A stretch of DNA of 64,000 nucleotides from an uncultured bacterium (GCA_938040315.1 CALHQW010000008.1:1-64000); one strand, 5' to 3'. Positions 10,046 through 19,689 are shown, counted from the stretch's first letter. Notes: a model not told the origin generated them from the letters alone. Numbers and translations are program-made.

Positions 10046-10384
10046 ATGCTACCTTATTTAGGTTGTATAATACTTTTCTTAATAGGCATCTATGCAATAT
10101 TAACAAAAAGAAATTTAATTAAAATCGCTATTGGCTTTTGTTTATTGGAATATTCGGTAAATCTATTTTTTGCTTTTATTGGCTATAAAAAAGATGCATT
10201 AGCACCAATTTACGCTAATCTTTCCCAGGCAAGAAATTTTGTTGATCCAATACCCCAGGCATTAGTTTTAACAGCGATTGTGATCGGTTTAGGAACAACC
10301 GCCTTACTTTTATCAGTTGCTTTAAGGATTTATGAAAAATATAAAACTTTTGATATTAAAGAAATAAAGAGGTTGAAAGAATGA
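10046..10384 (+). CDS. mnhC: Na+/H+ antiporter subunit MnhC-like (NuoK-like)
   Basis: NLIKIAIGFCLLEYSVNLFF...DPIPQALVLTAIVIGLGTTALLLSVALRIY. Confidence 0.88.
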   Translation: MLPYLGCIILFLIGIYAILTKRNLIKIAIGFCLLEYSVNLFFAFIGYKKDALAPIYANLSQARNFVDPIPQALVLTAIVIGLGTTALLLSVALRIYEKYKTFDIKEIKRLKE

Positions 10385-11880
10385 ACTATTTGCCATTATT
10401 TACTGCTTTGCCTTTACTTGGTGCTTTTTTAATTCCTCTGCTTTCTAAAATATGGGAAAGATTGTCAGATATTATTAGTAATGTTATTACTACGCTACTT
10501 TTGATTTTAAGTGTTTATTCTCTTTTCTTATTGCCAATTTTTGGAAAGGTCTATGTTTATGAGATTGGTAAATGGGCAATAAAACCAATTCCTTTGGGAA
10601 TCGTTTTCACTTTTGATAATTTATCGTTGTTGATGGTTTTGGTTATTAATTTATTAAGTTTTGCTTGCTCTCTTTATTCAATTACTTATTTAGATAATTA
10701 TACTGCTCGTTGGAAATTTTGGACATTATTTTTATTAATGGTGGCTGGTTTAAACGGTGTTGCGATTACCGGTGATTTATTTAACCTTTTTGTTTTTATA
10801 GAAATTTCAGCAATTTCTTCGTATGCCTTGGTTGCTTTTGGTGTGGAAAAAGAAGATTTGGAAGCCAGTTTTAAATATCAGATAATTGGTGAAATTGCCG
10901 GTTTGACTATTCTTTTGGCGATTGCTCTTATTTATGCAAAAACTTCAACCTTAAATATGGCTGATATTGCTAATACCTTTGCTAAAGAAAGTAAAGGACC
11001 TTTATTTTGGTTTATTATTTCTCTCTTAACTTTTGGATTTCTTATAAAATCTGCCCTCTTTCCTTTTCATTTCTGGTTACCCGATGCTCATTCTCAAGCA
11101 CCAGCACCGATATCAGCAATGCTTTCCGGAATATTTATTAAAGTAGTGGGTGTTTATGCCCTTTCCCGTTTAATTTTTAATATATTTGGATTAAATAGAT
11201 TAAATGCTTCCCATTATTTTAATTTACTACTTATTTTAGGAATCTTCTCAATTGTTATCGCTGGTTTTATTGCTTTAAAACAAGAAAATTATAAAAGATT
11301 GTTAGCTTATTCTACTATTAGCCAAGTTGGTTATATTTTTGTCGGATTAGGTCTCGCTAATTTTTGGAGTATTACGGGTGCTCTATCGCTAATTTTTGCC
11401 CACGCTTTGGGCAAAGGTTTGTTATTTTTAACTGCTGGTCCGGTAGAAAAGGAAGCCGGTAGTTTAGATATTCACCTACTTTCTAATTTCAAAAAACGGA
11501 TGTCTTTTTATGGAATAGTATATACTTTAGGTGCTCTTTCTTTAGCGGGAATTCCGCCTTTTTTAGGATTTTTTCCGAAAATATTTTTAATTTTGGGAGC
11601 AATAAAGGGAAAAAGATTTGAGGTGGCGATTATCTTAGGAATATTTTCCCTATTGACTTTGGCTTATTTATTAAAAATTACCAACAAAGTTTTTACAAAA
11701 AAGGAAGGCGAAGAAGTGAAAGGAGTAAGTTCAATAGTAATTAGTTTTCTATTTTTAGTTTTTTTGATTTTTATTCTTGGTCTTTTTTATTTAAATTACT
11801 TGGAGCCGAATTTGATTAGTAAAGCAACTGAGGCAGTGATTAGTGGAGTTGAATACGCAAGATTAGTATTGATAAAATGA
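10381..11880 (+). CDS. mnhD: Na+/H+ antiporter subunit MnhD-like
   Basis: KSALFPFHFWLPDAHSQAPAPISAMLSGIFIKVVGVYAL; YKRLLAYSTISQVGYI. Confidence 0.9.
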   Translation: MNYLPLFTALPLLGAFLIPLLSKIWERLSDIISNVITTLLLILSVYSLFLLPIFGKVYVYEIGKWAIKPIPLGIVFTFDNLSLLMVLVINLLSFACSLYSITYLDNYTARWKFWTLFLLMVAGLNGVAITGDLFNLFVFIEISAISSYALVAFGVEKEDLEASFKYQIIGEIAGLTILLAIALIYAKTSTLNMADIANTFAKESKGPLFWFIISLLTFGFLIKSALFPFHFWLPDAHSQAPAPISAMLSGIFIKVVGVYALSRLIFNIFGLNRLNASHYFNLLLILGIFSIVIAGFIALKQENYKRLLAYSTISQVGYIFVGLGLANFWSITGALSLIFAHALGKGLLFLTAGPVEKEAGSLDIHLLSNFKKRMSFYGIVYTLGALSLAGIPPFLGFFPKIFLILGAIKGKRFEVAIILGIFSLLTLAYLLKITNKVFTKKEGEEVKGVSSIVISFLFLVFLIFILGLFYLNYLEPNLISKATEAVISGVEYARLVLIK

Positions 11881-12365
11881 GTAGGAAGATTGTCTTTTTT
11901 ATTGTTGCTTTAATTTTATGGCTTTTGCTTACTTTTAGTTTAAATTACGATGAGATTATTGTCGGTGTTATGGTTTCCTTTTTAAGCGCTGTTATTTTTG
12001 GTGGTTATTTTATTGAAAATCCAATAAAACTTTTCCAAATTCATCGGTGGTTTTGGTTTTTGGTTTATATCCCCATATTTGCCTATAAATGTTTAGAAGC
12101 AAATTTAGATGTGGCTTTAAGAGTTTTACATCCTGGGATGCCTTTAAAACCAGGAATTATAAAAATAAAAACTTCTTTAAAGACGGAGATCGCTAAAACC
12201 TTTTTAGCCAATTCTATTACTTTAACACCAGGCACAATGACTTGCGAGATTGATGGCGATATCCTCTATATTCATTGGATTTGGATAAAAGAACAGGATG
12301 AGGAAAAAGCAAAAAAAATAATTGCTCAGACCTTTGAAAAATATTTAAAAAGGATTTTTGAATAA
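11877..12365 (+). CDS. mnhE: Na+/H+ antiporter subunit MnhE-like
   Basis: TFLANSITLTPGTMTCEIDGDILYIHWI. Confidence 0.9.
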   Translation: MSRKIVFFIVALILWLLLTFSLNYDEIIVGVMVSFLSAVIFGGYFIENPIKLFQIHRWFWFLVYIPIFAYKCLEANLDVALRVLHPGMPLKPGIIKIKTSLKTEIAKTFLANSITLTPGTMTCEIDGDILYIHWIWIKEQDEEKAKKIIAQTFEKYLKRIFE

Positions 12366-12367
12366 AT

Positions 12368-12622
12368 ATGAATGTTTTAATTACTCTTTTATCTTTGGCT
12401 GCTTTTTTTAGTCTTTATCGGGCATTAAGGGGACCTTCCATTTCTGACCGAGCAATTGCTGTTGACATAATGTCAATTCTTTTTTGTGGGATAACTGCTT
12501 TGATGGCTTTTCGTTATAACTTACCTTATTTGTTAGATCTTTCTATTACAATCGCTATCTTAGCTTTTATTGGAACTTTGGCATTAGCAAAATATTTAGA
12601 AGGAAGAAATTTAGATGATTAA
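12368..12622 (+). CDS. mnhF: Na+/H+ antiporter subunit MnhF-like
   Basis: YRALRGPSISDRAIAVDIMS; YLLDLSITIAILAFIGTLALAKYLEGR. Confidence 0.9.
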   Translation: MNVLITLLSLAAFFSLYRALRGPSISDRAIAVDIMSILFCGITALMAFRYNLPYLLDLSITIAILAFIGTLALAKYLEGRNLDD

Positions 12623-12634
12623 AAAGGGGCACCT

Positions 12635-13000
12635 ATGTTTTTTTATTATTTAGGTTGGATTTTTATCGTTGTGGGAGTAATTTTCGATCTGTTAGGTGCT
12701 TTAGGTTTGGTGAAATTTCCTGATTTATATAATCGCATGCAGGCATCAACAAAATGTGTGACTATGGGAACCTGTGGTATTATGCTTGGTATTTTTCTTA
12801 TCAGTGGTTTTACTCAAATGGGAATTAAAGCATTAATTTGTGGTTTATTTATTCTTTTTACTATGCCAGTGGCTGCTCATGCTTTATCCCGGGGTTCATT
12901 ATTTTTTGGAACAAAACTTTGGCATAAAAGTATCGTTGATAAGTTTGGCGAAGATAAAAAATCTTATCCTCAAATAAGTAAAGAAGATGAGACAACCTAA
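12635..13000 (+). CDS. mnhG: Na+/H+ antiporter subunit MnhG-like
   Basis: LGALGLVKFPDLYNRMQASTKCVTMGTCGIMLG. Confidence 0.9.
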   Translation: MFFYYLGWIFIVVGVIFDLLGALGLVKFPDLYNRMQASTKCVTMGTCGIMLGIFLISGFTQMGIKALICGLFILFTMPVAAHALSRGSLFFGTKLWHKSIVDKFGEDKKSYPQISKEDETT

Positions 13001-13595
13001 ATTAAGAGAATTAAAAGAAGCAATCAAAGCAATTTTTAAAGGTCCTTATACAATAAAATTTCCTCATCAACCAGCAAAAGTTTTTCCTAATTTTCGCGGA
13101 AAGATTGTGTTTAATCCTGAAAAATGTGTTGGTTGCGGTGCTTGTGCCGAAGTTTGTCCTTCAAAAGCACGAGAGATAATTGACGATAAAGAAAGAAAAG
13201 TTAGAAGGGTTATCCATTACCAAGAAAAGTGTATTTATTGTGGTCAATGTGTGAGATACTGTATAACTGGAGAAGGAATTAAACATACTCCAGAATTTGA
13301 TTTAGCCTCTTTAAAAAAAGATAATTACAAAAATGAAATAGAAAAGGAGTTGGTATTATGTACCTCCTGCGGTGAGGTAGTTGCTCCTAAAGAACAGATT
13401 ATTTGGATTGCTAAAAGAGTTGGCACTTTAATTTCAGCCAATCCATCTTTATTTTTAACTTATTATAAAGACCTTGGTTTAGTTTATGAACCAAGAAAAA
13501 AAATAGGAGACTTTCCTTATCGGGCCTCTCATTTACAAATTCTTTGTCCTGCTTGTCGAAGAAAAGTCTATATAGAGGAAGTTTGGGGTTATTAA
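12987..13595 (+). CDS. NuoI/HycF-like 2[4Fe-4S] ferredoxin subunit with C-terminal zinc-ribbon-like CxxC pair
   Basis: CVGCGACAEVCPSKA, CIYCGQCVRYC; then CTSCGEVV...CPACRRKVY. Confidence 0.88.
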   Translation: MRQPKLRELKEAIKAIFKGPYTIKFPHQPAKVFPNFRGKIVFNPEKCVGCGACAEVCPSKAREIIDDKERKVRRVIHYQEKCIYCGQCVRYCITGEGIKHTPEFDLASLKKDNYKNEIEKELVLCTSCGEVVAPKEQIIWIAKRVGTLISANPSLFLTYYKDLGLVYEPRKKIGDFPYRASHLQILCPACRRKVYIEEVWGY

Positions 13596-13669
13596 GAGAT
13601 TTTTATAAAGGCACGAGGATAACCGAAACAATTAGGTAAATTTTTAAACATATGTAATAAATAATTTAC

Positions 13670-13697
13670 TTGATTTTTTTATTCCTTTTATTATAAT
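13670..13697 (+). promoter_or_regulatory. Sigma-70-type promoter TTGATT-N16-TATAAT, 8 nt before ATG 13706 (leaderless candidate)
   Basis: -35 13670-13675, -10 13692-13697. Confidence 0.6.
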
Positions 13698-13705
13698 TTA
13701 TCATT

Positions 13706-14029
13706 ATGAAAAAAGAAAAATTTGATTATAATAAAATTAAAAAAGAATATGAGAAAGTTGGGTTTAGTGTTGCACGGTTGGCTGAAAAGTTAGGAATTTC
13801 TTATAAAAAAGCCTATTATCTTGTTCATTATAAATCTCTTCTGATTGAAGACGAAAGCACCTATGAAAAGATTAAAAAACTTCTTAATAAAGGAGTAGGT
13901 TCCATTAAGGAACTGGCAGATAAAATTGGAGTAAGTCAAACAGTAATTCGTTGGCATCTTAAGAAATATCCTAATTTAAAAGAAAAATTTCTAAAAAATC
14001 AGAAGAAAGAGATAACTAATAAAAAATAG
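13706..14029 (+). CDS. Small DNA-binding protein with two helix-turn-helix segments
   Basis: SVARLAEKLGISYKKAYYLVHY and SIKELADKIGVSQTVIRWHLKKYP. Confidence 0.6.
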   Translation: MKKEKFDYNKIKKEYEKVGFSVARLAEKLGISYKKAYYLVHYKSLLIEDESTYEKIKKLLNKGVGSIKELADKIGVSQTVIRWHLKKYPNLKEKFLKNQKKEITNKK

Positions 14030-14042
14030 AATATTCTAATAG

Positions 14043-14492
14043 ATGAAAATTGTTGCCCAAAACCGAAAGGCAATTCATAATTATTTTATTGAAGAAAAAT
14101 ACGAAGCGGGAATTGAGTTAAAAGGAAGTGAAGTGAAGTCAATAAGAGAAGGAAAAATTTCTATTGAAGAAGGTTATTGTACAATTGAAAAGGGCGAAGT
14201 GTTTTTAAAAGATGTTCATATTGCTCCCTATGAAAAAGGAAGTGTTTTTAATCCTGATCCAAAAAGAAAGAGAAAGTTGCTGCTTCATAAAAATGAAATA
14301 AAAAGATTGATTGGTAAAGTGGAGAGAAGAGGTTATACCTTAATTCCTTTGAAAGTCTATTTTAATGATAAAGGAAAATGTAAAGTTGAAATTGCTTTAG
14401 CAAAAGGGAAAAAAAGTATCGATAAAAGAAAGGAATTAAGAGAAAAAGCGCTTAAAAGAGAGGAGCGCTATTACCATAAATATAAATGGTAA
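14043..14492 (+). CDS. smpB: SsrA-binding protein SmpB
   Basis: NRKAIHNYFIEEKYEAGIELKGSEVKSIREGK; ERYYHKYKW C-terminus. Confidence 0.95.
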   Translation: MKIVAQNRKAIHNYFIEEKYEAGIELKGSEVKSIREGKISIEEGYCTIEKGEVFLKDVHIAPYEKGSVFNPDPKRKRKLLLHKNEIKRLIGKVERRGYTLIPLKVYFNDKGKCKVEIALAKGKKSIDKRKELREKALKREERYYHKYKW

Positions 14493-15850
14493 TAAAAAAA
14501 ATCTTTTTCCTCTTTCTTTTATTTTTTAATTTTCTTTTTGCCCGAAAAATTATTATCGGTAATGAGTCAATAGAAACCATTGTTTTTGAAGATAAAGAAT
14601 ATTTGTTATTAACAGATTTTATTAAAGGATTAGGTGCTCAATCTTGGCTTATTGAAAACAAAGTTTTTTTAATTCTGAATGACTCTCTAAAGACAGAAAT
14701 TATTATTGATTTAGAAAAGCCAATAATAAAAATAAATTTTGAAGAAATAAAAGTTCCCTATCCAGTTTTGAAAATTGGAAATAATTACTTTGTATCCCTC
14801 TTCACTTGTGAGAAGATTTTGGAAAAAGTAGGCAAAAAAAAACAAGAAATATTAACAGAAAAAATAATACTTATTCCGGAAATAACCGAGATAAAACTTC
14901 ATGAAAGAAGGGATACTACAATAATTACTTTTTATCTAAACTCGGATGTATATTTTTTCACGAAAAGTTCTTCTTATTTTGATTATGAAATAAATTTTCA
15001 GGCGAAATCAAAGGTTAATAAAATTCCAATTATTGGTTATTTAAAAAATTACGAAATAAAAAAAGAAGATGGTTTTAGTATTAAATTTTATCTTAAAAGA
15101 GAATGTGATGTTCGGCTTATTAAAGAAAAAAATATTGTGATATTAAAATTTTTGCCTCGTTTGAAACAGGGAATAAAATTAGTAGTATTAGACCCAGGAC
15201 ATGGTGGCAAAGATCCAGGAGCAATTGGTAAGATGGGAACAAAAGAAAAAGATTTGAACTTATCAATTGCTAAAAAGTTAAAAAAATATTTAGAAAAATT
15301 TGGTTTGGATGTCCTTTTAACAAGAAATAGTGACGTTTTTCTCTCATTAGGGGAAAGAACAAAAATCGCTAATGATAATAAAGCAGATATATTTATTAGC
15401 ATTCATTGTAATTCGGCAGCCAAAAAAAATTCTTATGCTAGTGGTTTTGAAGTCTATTTTCTTTCGGAGGCAAAAACTGATTGGGAAAGGGCTGTTGCTC
15501 AAGCCGAAAATGAAGTAATCAAGTACGAAATTAATAGGAATGAGATTAATGATGATTTTTTAGCTTTTATTCTTGCTGATTTGGCTCAGCAAGAATTTTT
15601 AAAAGAATCCCAGGAATTAGCAGTTGCTATTCAAGATGCGGTGTGTGAAGTTTTAAATATTGAAAATCGGGGAGTAAAACAAGCAGGTTTTTATGTTTTA
15701 AAAGGTGCCTTTATGCCGGCTGTTTTAATTGAGTGTGGTTTTTTAAGTAATCGGGAAGAAGAGATACTTCTGCGAAAAGATTGGTATCAAGAAAAATTGG
15801 CAAAGGGGATTGCTGAAGGAATAAAAAGATTTATTAACCAAAAGAGATGA
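14486..15850 (+). CDS. N-acetylmuramoyl-L-alanine amidase (Amidase_3), secreted
   Basis: Signal peptide; VVLDPGHGGKDPGAIG...ISIHCNSA...VLIECGFLSN. Confidence 0.92.
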   Translation: MVIKKIFFLFLLFFNFLFARKIIIGNESIETIVFEDKEYLLLTDFIKGLGAQSWLIENKVFLILNDSLKTEIIIDLEKPIIKINFEEIKVPYPVLKIGNNYFVSLFTCEKILEKVGKKKQEILTEKIILIPEITEIKLHERRDTTIITFYLNSDVYFFTKSSSYFDYEINFQAKSKVNKIPIIGYLKNYEIKKEDGFSIKFYLKRECDVRLIKEKNIVILKFLPRLKQGIKLVVLDPGHGGKDPGAIGKMGTKEKDLNLSIAKKLKKYLEKFGLDVLLTRNSDVFLSLGERTKIANDNKADIFISIHCNSAAKKNSYASGFEVYFLSEAKTDWERAVAQAENEVIKYEINRNEINDDFLAFILADLAQQEFLKESQELAVAIQDAVCEVLNIENRGVKQAGFYVLKGAFMPAVLIECGFLSNREEEILLRKDWYQEKLAKGIAEGIKRFINQKR

Positions 15851-16629
15851 TCGGCGTTTTTGATTCAGGTTTAGGCGGTTTGACAGTGGTGAAAGAAATA
15901 AAAAGATTGATGCCCCCAATAAAAATTTTATATTTTGGTGATACTGCTCGCCTACCCTACGGTGAGAAATCTGAAGAAATTATAAAGAAATATACGCTTG
16001 CTGCTTGTAATTTTTTAAAAAAAAGAAAAGCAAAGGTTATTATTCTTGCCTGTCATTCAGCCTCTTCGGTTGCTCTTAATTATGTAAGGAGTAAAATTTC
16101 TTTACCAATAATTGATGTGATCCAAGCCGGAGTAAAAGCCGCCCTGGAAAAAACAAAGACTAAAAGAATTGGTGTAATCGGTACACGAGCAACAATCAGA
16201 TCCGGCACTTATGAAAGAGTTTTTAAAAATTACGATAAAGAGGTAGAAATAATTGCTCGAGCCACACCTTTATTGGTACCCTTAGTAGAAGAAGGTTGGA
16301 TAAATCATTATATCACAAAGGAAGTTTTAAAAATTTATCTTCAACCTTTTAAAGAAGAAAAAATTGATACCCTACTTTTAGGATGTACTCATTACCCCTT
16401 ATTAAAAAAACTTATAAAAGAAATATTTCAAAATAAAGTTACCATTGTTGATTCTTCTGAAGCGTTGGCAAAATCAATAATTAATTTTTCTTCCTATAAA
16501 AAAATAAAAAAAAGGAAGGAAGAATTAATAATTTATCTTACCGATATTCCACCAGAGTTTGAAAAAATTGCTCGTAATTTTTTAGGTCTTTTGCCCGACA
16601 AAATTATGCGGGTATCTCTTCGAGAATAG
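15847..16629 (+). CDS. murI: Glutamate racemase
   Basis: MIGVFDSGLGGLTVVKEI; ILACHSASSVAL; LLLGCTHYPLL. Confidence 0.95.
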   Translation: MIGVFDSGLGGLTVVKEIKRLMPPIKILYFGDTARLPYGEKSEEIIKKYTLAACNFLKKRKAKVIILACHSASSVALNYVRSKISLPIIDVIQAGVKAALEKTKTKRIGVIGTRATIRSGTYERVFKNYDKEVEIIARATPLLVPLVEEGWINHYITKEVLKIYLQPFKEEKIDTLLLGCTHYPLLKKLIKEIFQNKVTIVDSSEALAKSIINFSSYKKIKKRKEELIIYLTDIPPEFEKIARNFLGLLPDKIMRVSLRE

Positions 16630-17354
16630 TGATGATAATAAGAAAGGATGGTAGAAGATATGATGAAATAAGAAAAATAGAGATAAATATTGGATATTTA
16701 GAAAACCCTTTGGGTTCTTGTTTAATAAAAGCAGGAAAGACAATTGTTTTATGCACGGTTTGTTACGAAAAAAGGGTTCCGTCTTTTTTATTGGGAAAAA
16801 ACAGTGGTTGGCTTACTGCTGAATATTCCTTATTACCAGGTTCTACTTTACAAAGAACTCCAAGAGAAATAACAACTTTACGAGTAAATTCTCGTGCCCA
16901 GGAAATAAAAAGATTTATCGGTCGTTCTTTAAGAGCAATTATCGATCTATCGGTATTAAAAGAAATAACTATTTTTGTTGACTGTGATGTTTTACAAGCT
17001 GATGGTGGGACAAGAACTCTTTCTGTTACCGGAAGTTTTTTTGCTCTTATGGAAGGAGTAAAGAAACTTCTTGCTATGGGAATAATTGAAAAAAACCCAG
17101 TTATTGATTATTTGGGAGCAGTTTCCGTTGGAATTGTTGATGGGGAAATGCTTTTAGATTTAAATTACGAAGAAGATTTTAATGCGGAAGTGGATATGAA
17201 TCTGGTTATGACCGGTAGTGGGAAAATCGTAGAAGTTCAAGCAACTGCTGAAAAAGTACCTTATTCTTTTGAAACCTTTTCACAACTTTTCCAATTAGCA
17301 AAAAAGGGAATAGAAGAGATTATTAAGTTGGAGAAAGAATATTTTACCCTTTGA
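16629..17354 (+). CDS. rph: Ribonuclease PH
   Basis: RKDGRRYDEIRKIEI; GWLTAEYSLLPGSTLQRTPRE; DCDVLQADGGTRT. Confidence 0.95.
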   Translation: MMIIRKDGRRYDEIRKIEINIGYLENPLGSCLIKAGKTIVLCTVCYEKRVPSFLLGKNSGWLTAEYSLLPGSTLQRTPREITTLRVNSRAQEIKRFIGRSLRAIIDLSVLKEITIFVDCDVLQADGGTRTLSVTGSFFALMEGVKKLLAMGIIEKNPVIDYLGAVSVGIVDGEMLLDLNYEEDFNAEVDMNLVMTGSGKIVEVQATAEKVPYSFETFSQLFQLAKKGIEEIIKLEKEYFTL

Positions 17355-18004
17355 TAAATATTGAATCTTTAAAAAAAGAACAAGAAGAAATTGCTCAAAA
17401 AATAAAATTAATTGATGTAATAAAAGAAGTAAAAATAATCGGTGCTTCTGATGTGGCTTTTTCTTTTACTTATGGTTATGCTTGTTTTGCTACTTTTACT
17501 TATCCTGAGTTAAAATTTTTAGAAGAGGTAATCGTTAAAGATAAAGTTGATTTCCCCTATCTTCCAGAATTCCTCAGTTATCGGGAATTAAAATTTATCA
17601 TTAAGGCTTATCAGAAAATAAAAAAGAAACCCCAAGTAATTTTAGTAGATGGTCAAGGAATCCTGCATCCCCGGAGAGCCGGTATTGCATCTCATTTAGG
17701 AGTAGTTATTAATAAGCCAACAATTGGTGTTGCTAAGTCCTTATTAATTGGTGAAATAAAAGAGAATTTAAAAGAAGATAGATTTTCCTATTTACCAATT
17801 TTCTTTAACAATGAGACTTTGGGTTTTGTGTTAAGATCACGGGAGAAAGTAAAACCGATTTATATTTCTCCTGGGAATTTGATTACTAAAGAAAAAGCAT
17901 TAGAAATTGTTATTAATTGTTGTAAAAAATTTCGAATTCCCGAACCGTTGAGATATGTCCATGCAAGAGCAAAAATGGCAAAATTTAAAGATGAAAAAAG
18001 TTAG
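17351..18004 (+). CDS. nfi: Endonuclease V
   Basis: VLVDGQGILHPRRAGIASHLGVVINKPTIGVAKSLL. Confidence 0.93.
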   Translation: MINIESLKKEQEEIAQKIKLIDVIKEVKIIGASDVAFSFTYGYACFATFTYPELKFLEEVIVKDKVDFPYLPEFLSYRELKFIIKAYQKIKKKPQVILVDGQGILHPRRAGIASHLGVVINKPTIGVAKSLLIGEIKENLKEDRFSYLPIFFNNETLGFVLRSREKVKPIYISPGNLITKEKALEIVINCCKKFRIPEPLRYVHARAKMAKFKDEKS

Positions 18005-19103
18005 TTTAAAGGAACTGGCTTTTAGTTTTTTTAAAATTGGTCTTTTGGGTTTTGGTGGTGGAATGGCAATGTTGTCTTTAATAAGAGAATATTTTGTAAG
18101 AAAAAAAAATTGGATTAGCGACGATGAATTGCTAACAGCAGTTGCTATTGGTCAAATGCTGCCAGGACCTTTTGTACCTAATTATGTAGAGTTTATTGGC
18201 TATTCTTTAAGAAAGGTTAAAGGAATGGTCCTTTCCGTTATATCTTTTTTATTGCCTACCTATTTCATTACCTTAATTTTGAGTATTTTATATTTTCGTT
18301 ACCAAGAATTAAAAGTAATAGAAAAAATTTATAAATATTTATTGCCGGTAATTCCAGCAATTTTATTTTGGGGTGGATTAAATTTAATAAAAATTTTCTT
18401 TAAAAAGAAAGAAATTGGCAATTGGCTTTTTTCAGTAGGAATAATTATTTTGGCTTATTTATTATTAAGTTTAAAAATAGAAATTTTTTTTATAATAATT
18501 ATTTGTGGTTTTTTAGGAATAATAACAGAATGGTTAAAAGATAAAGAATCCTTACATTTCTTTTTTTCTTTATTGCCATTATTTATCTTATTTTCTCTTT
18601 TTTTTAAAATCGGCGCTTTAACTTTTGGTGGTGGTTATGCAGCAATCCCTTTTATTAAACAGGAGTTTGTTGATTTTCGTCATTATCTTTCAGAAAAAGA
18701 ATTTTTGGTAGGAGTGGGTATCAGTCAAATTACTCCCGGCCCAGTGGCAATAATTGCTACTTTTATTGGCTATAAATTAGGAGGAATTTTGGGAAGCCTT
18801 ATTGCCACAGTTGCTATTTTTTTGCCTTCGGGAATAATGCTTTATTTTGTAATAAAACTTTATCAAAAAATTAAAAAAAATTTTTATATTCAAAGTTTTT
18901 TATTAGGTGTTAAACCAGCAATAATTGGATTTATTTTCCAAACTGGTTTATTTTTCTTTTTGAAAATTATTAATAATTGGTGGTTGATCCTTTCTTCATT
19001 AATAACCTTTATATTTTTAATAATTACTAATTTAGAACCTTTTTATATAATTATTTTTAGTATTTTTTTAAATTTCCTTATTCATAAATTTATTAATTTT
19101 TAA
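17991..19103 (+). CDS. Chromate transporter family protein (two-domain ChrA)
   Basis: Duplicated LGFGGGMAML / LTFGGGYAAIPFI and GQMLPGPF / SQITPGPV motifs; ATG 17991 preferred to ORF start 17955. Confidence 0.88.
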   Translation: MKKVSLKELAFSFFKIGLLGFGGGMAMLSLIREYFVRKKNWISDDELLTAVAIGQMLPGPFVPNYVEFIGYSLRKVKGMVLSVISFLLPTYFITLILSILYFRYQELKVIEKIYKYLLPVIPAILFWGGLNLIKIFFKKKEIGNWLFSVGIIILAYLLLSLKIEIFFIIIICGFLGIITEWLKDKESLHFFFSLLPLFILFSLFFKIGALTFGGGYAAIPFIKQEFVDFRHYLSEKEFLVGVGISQITPGPVAIIATFIGYKLGGILGSLIATVAIFLPSGIMLYFVIKLYQKIKKNFYIQSFLLGVKPAIIGFIFQTGLFFFLKIINNWWLILSSLITFIFLIITNLEPFYIIIFSIFLNFLIHKFINF

Positions 19104-19117
19104 AGTATGTTGATTTA

Positions 19118-19146
19118 TTGACATAAAGAAAAAAATAGATTATAAT
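19118..19146 (+). promoter_or_regulatory. Perfect consensus promoter TTGACA-N17-TATAAT, 6 nt before GTG 19153 (leaderless candidate)
   Basis: -35 19118-19123, -10 19141-19146. Confidence 0.8.
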
Positions 19147-19152
19147 TTTATC

Positions 19153-19686
19153 GTGAGAAAAAATGGTTTCACTTTAATAGAGTTATTAGTAGTAATAATG
19201 ATATTAGGTATTTTACTCTCTTTACAAATACCTAATGTTAATGTGATGCGGGAGAGAGCTAGGCAAACCGCTGTAAAAGCAAATATGCATTTTTGTCAAG
19301 TTGTGATTGAGACTTACCATTTGGAGCAGGGTCATTATGCTGATGATTTTTATGAAGATGGTTATGGTTCCTATTTTCCAGGTGGAGTTTTTGAAGTAAA
19401 ATTAGGAAAGTTTCCTACCAATCCTTATACTGGTAAGGAATTGACGCCAGAGGATTTTGATGAAGAAGATTATGATAATAAAGAAGATTGTTTTGATACT
19501 CGAGAGGATGGTCCTAATGATGTTTGGGGATATGATCCAGGGACAATTAGATATGGAGTATGGTATCCACCAGGTTCTCAATATCCTTCTAATTATGCAT
19601 TAATCGGTTTTAATATCGCTGGCGAGTCAATAAGAAGTTATAATCCGGAACATGATGAAGTGATAATTTTTGTTTTACATAATTAA
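19153..19686 (+). CDS. Type IV pilin/GspG-like prepilin
   Basis: MRKNGFTLIELLVVIMILGIL class III signal; GTG start. Confidence 0.9.
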   Translation: MRKNGFTLIELLVVIMILGILLSLQIPNVNVMRERARQTAVKANMHFCQVVIETYHLEQGHYADDFYEDGYGSYFPGGVFEVKLGKFPTNPYTGKELTPEDFDEEDYDNKEDCFDTREDGPNDVWGYDPGTIRYGVWYPPGSQYPSNYALIGFNIAGESIRSYNPEHDEVIIFVLHN

Positions 19687-19689
19687 ATT

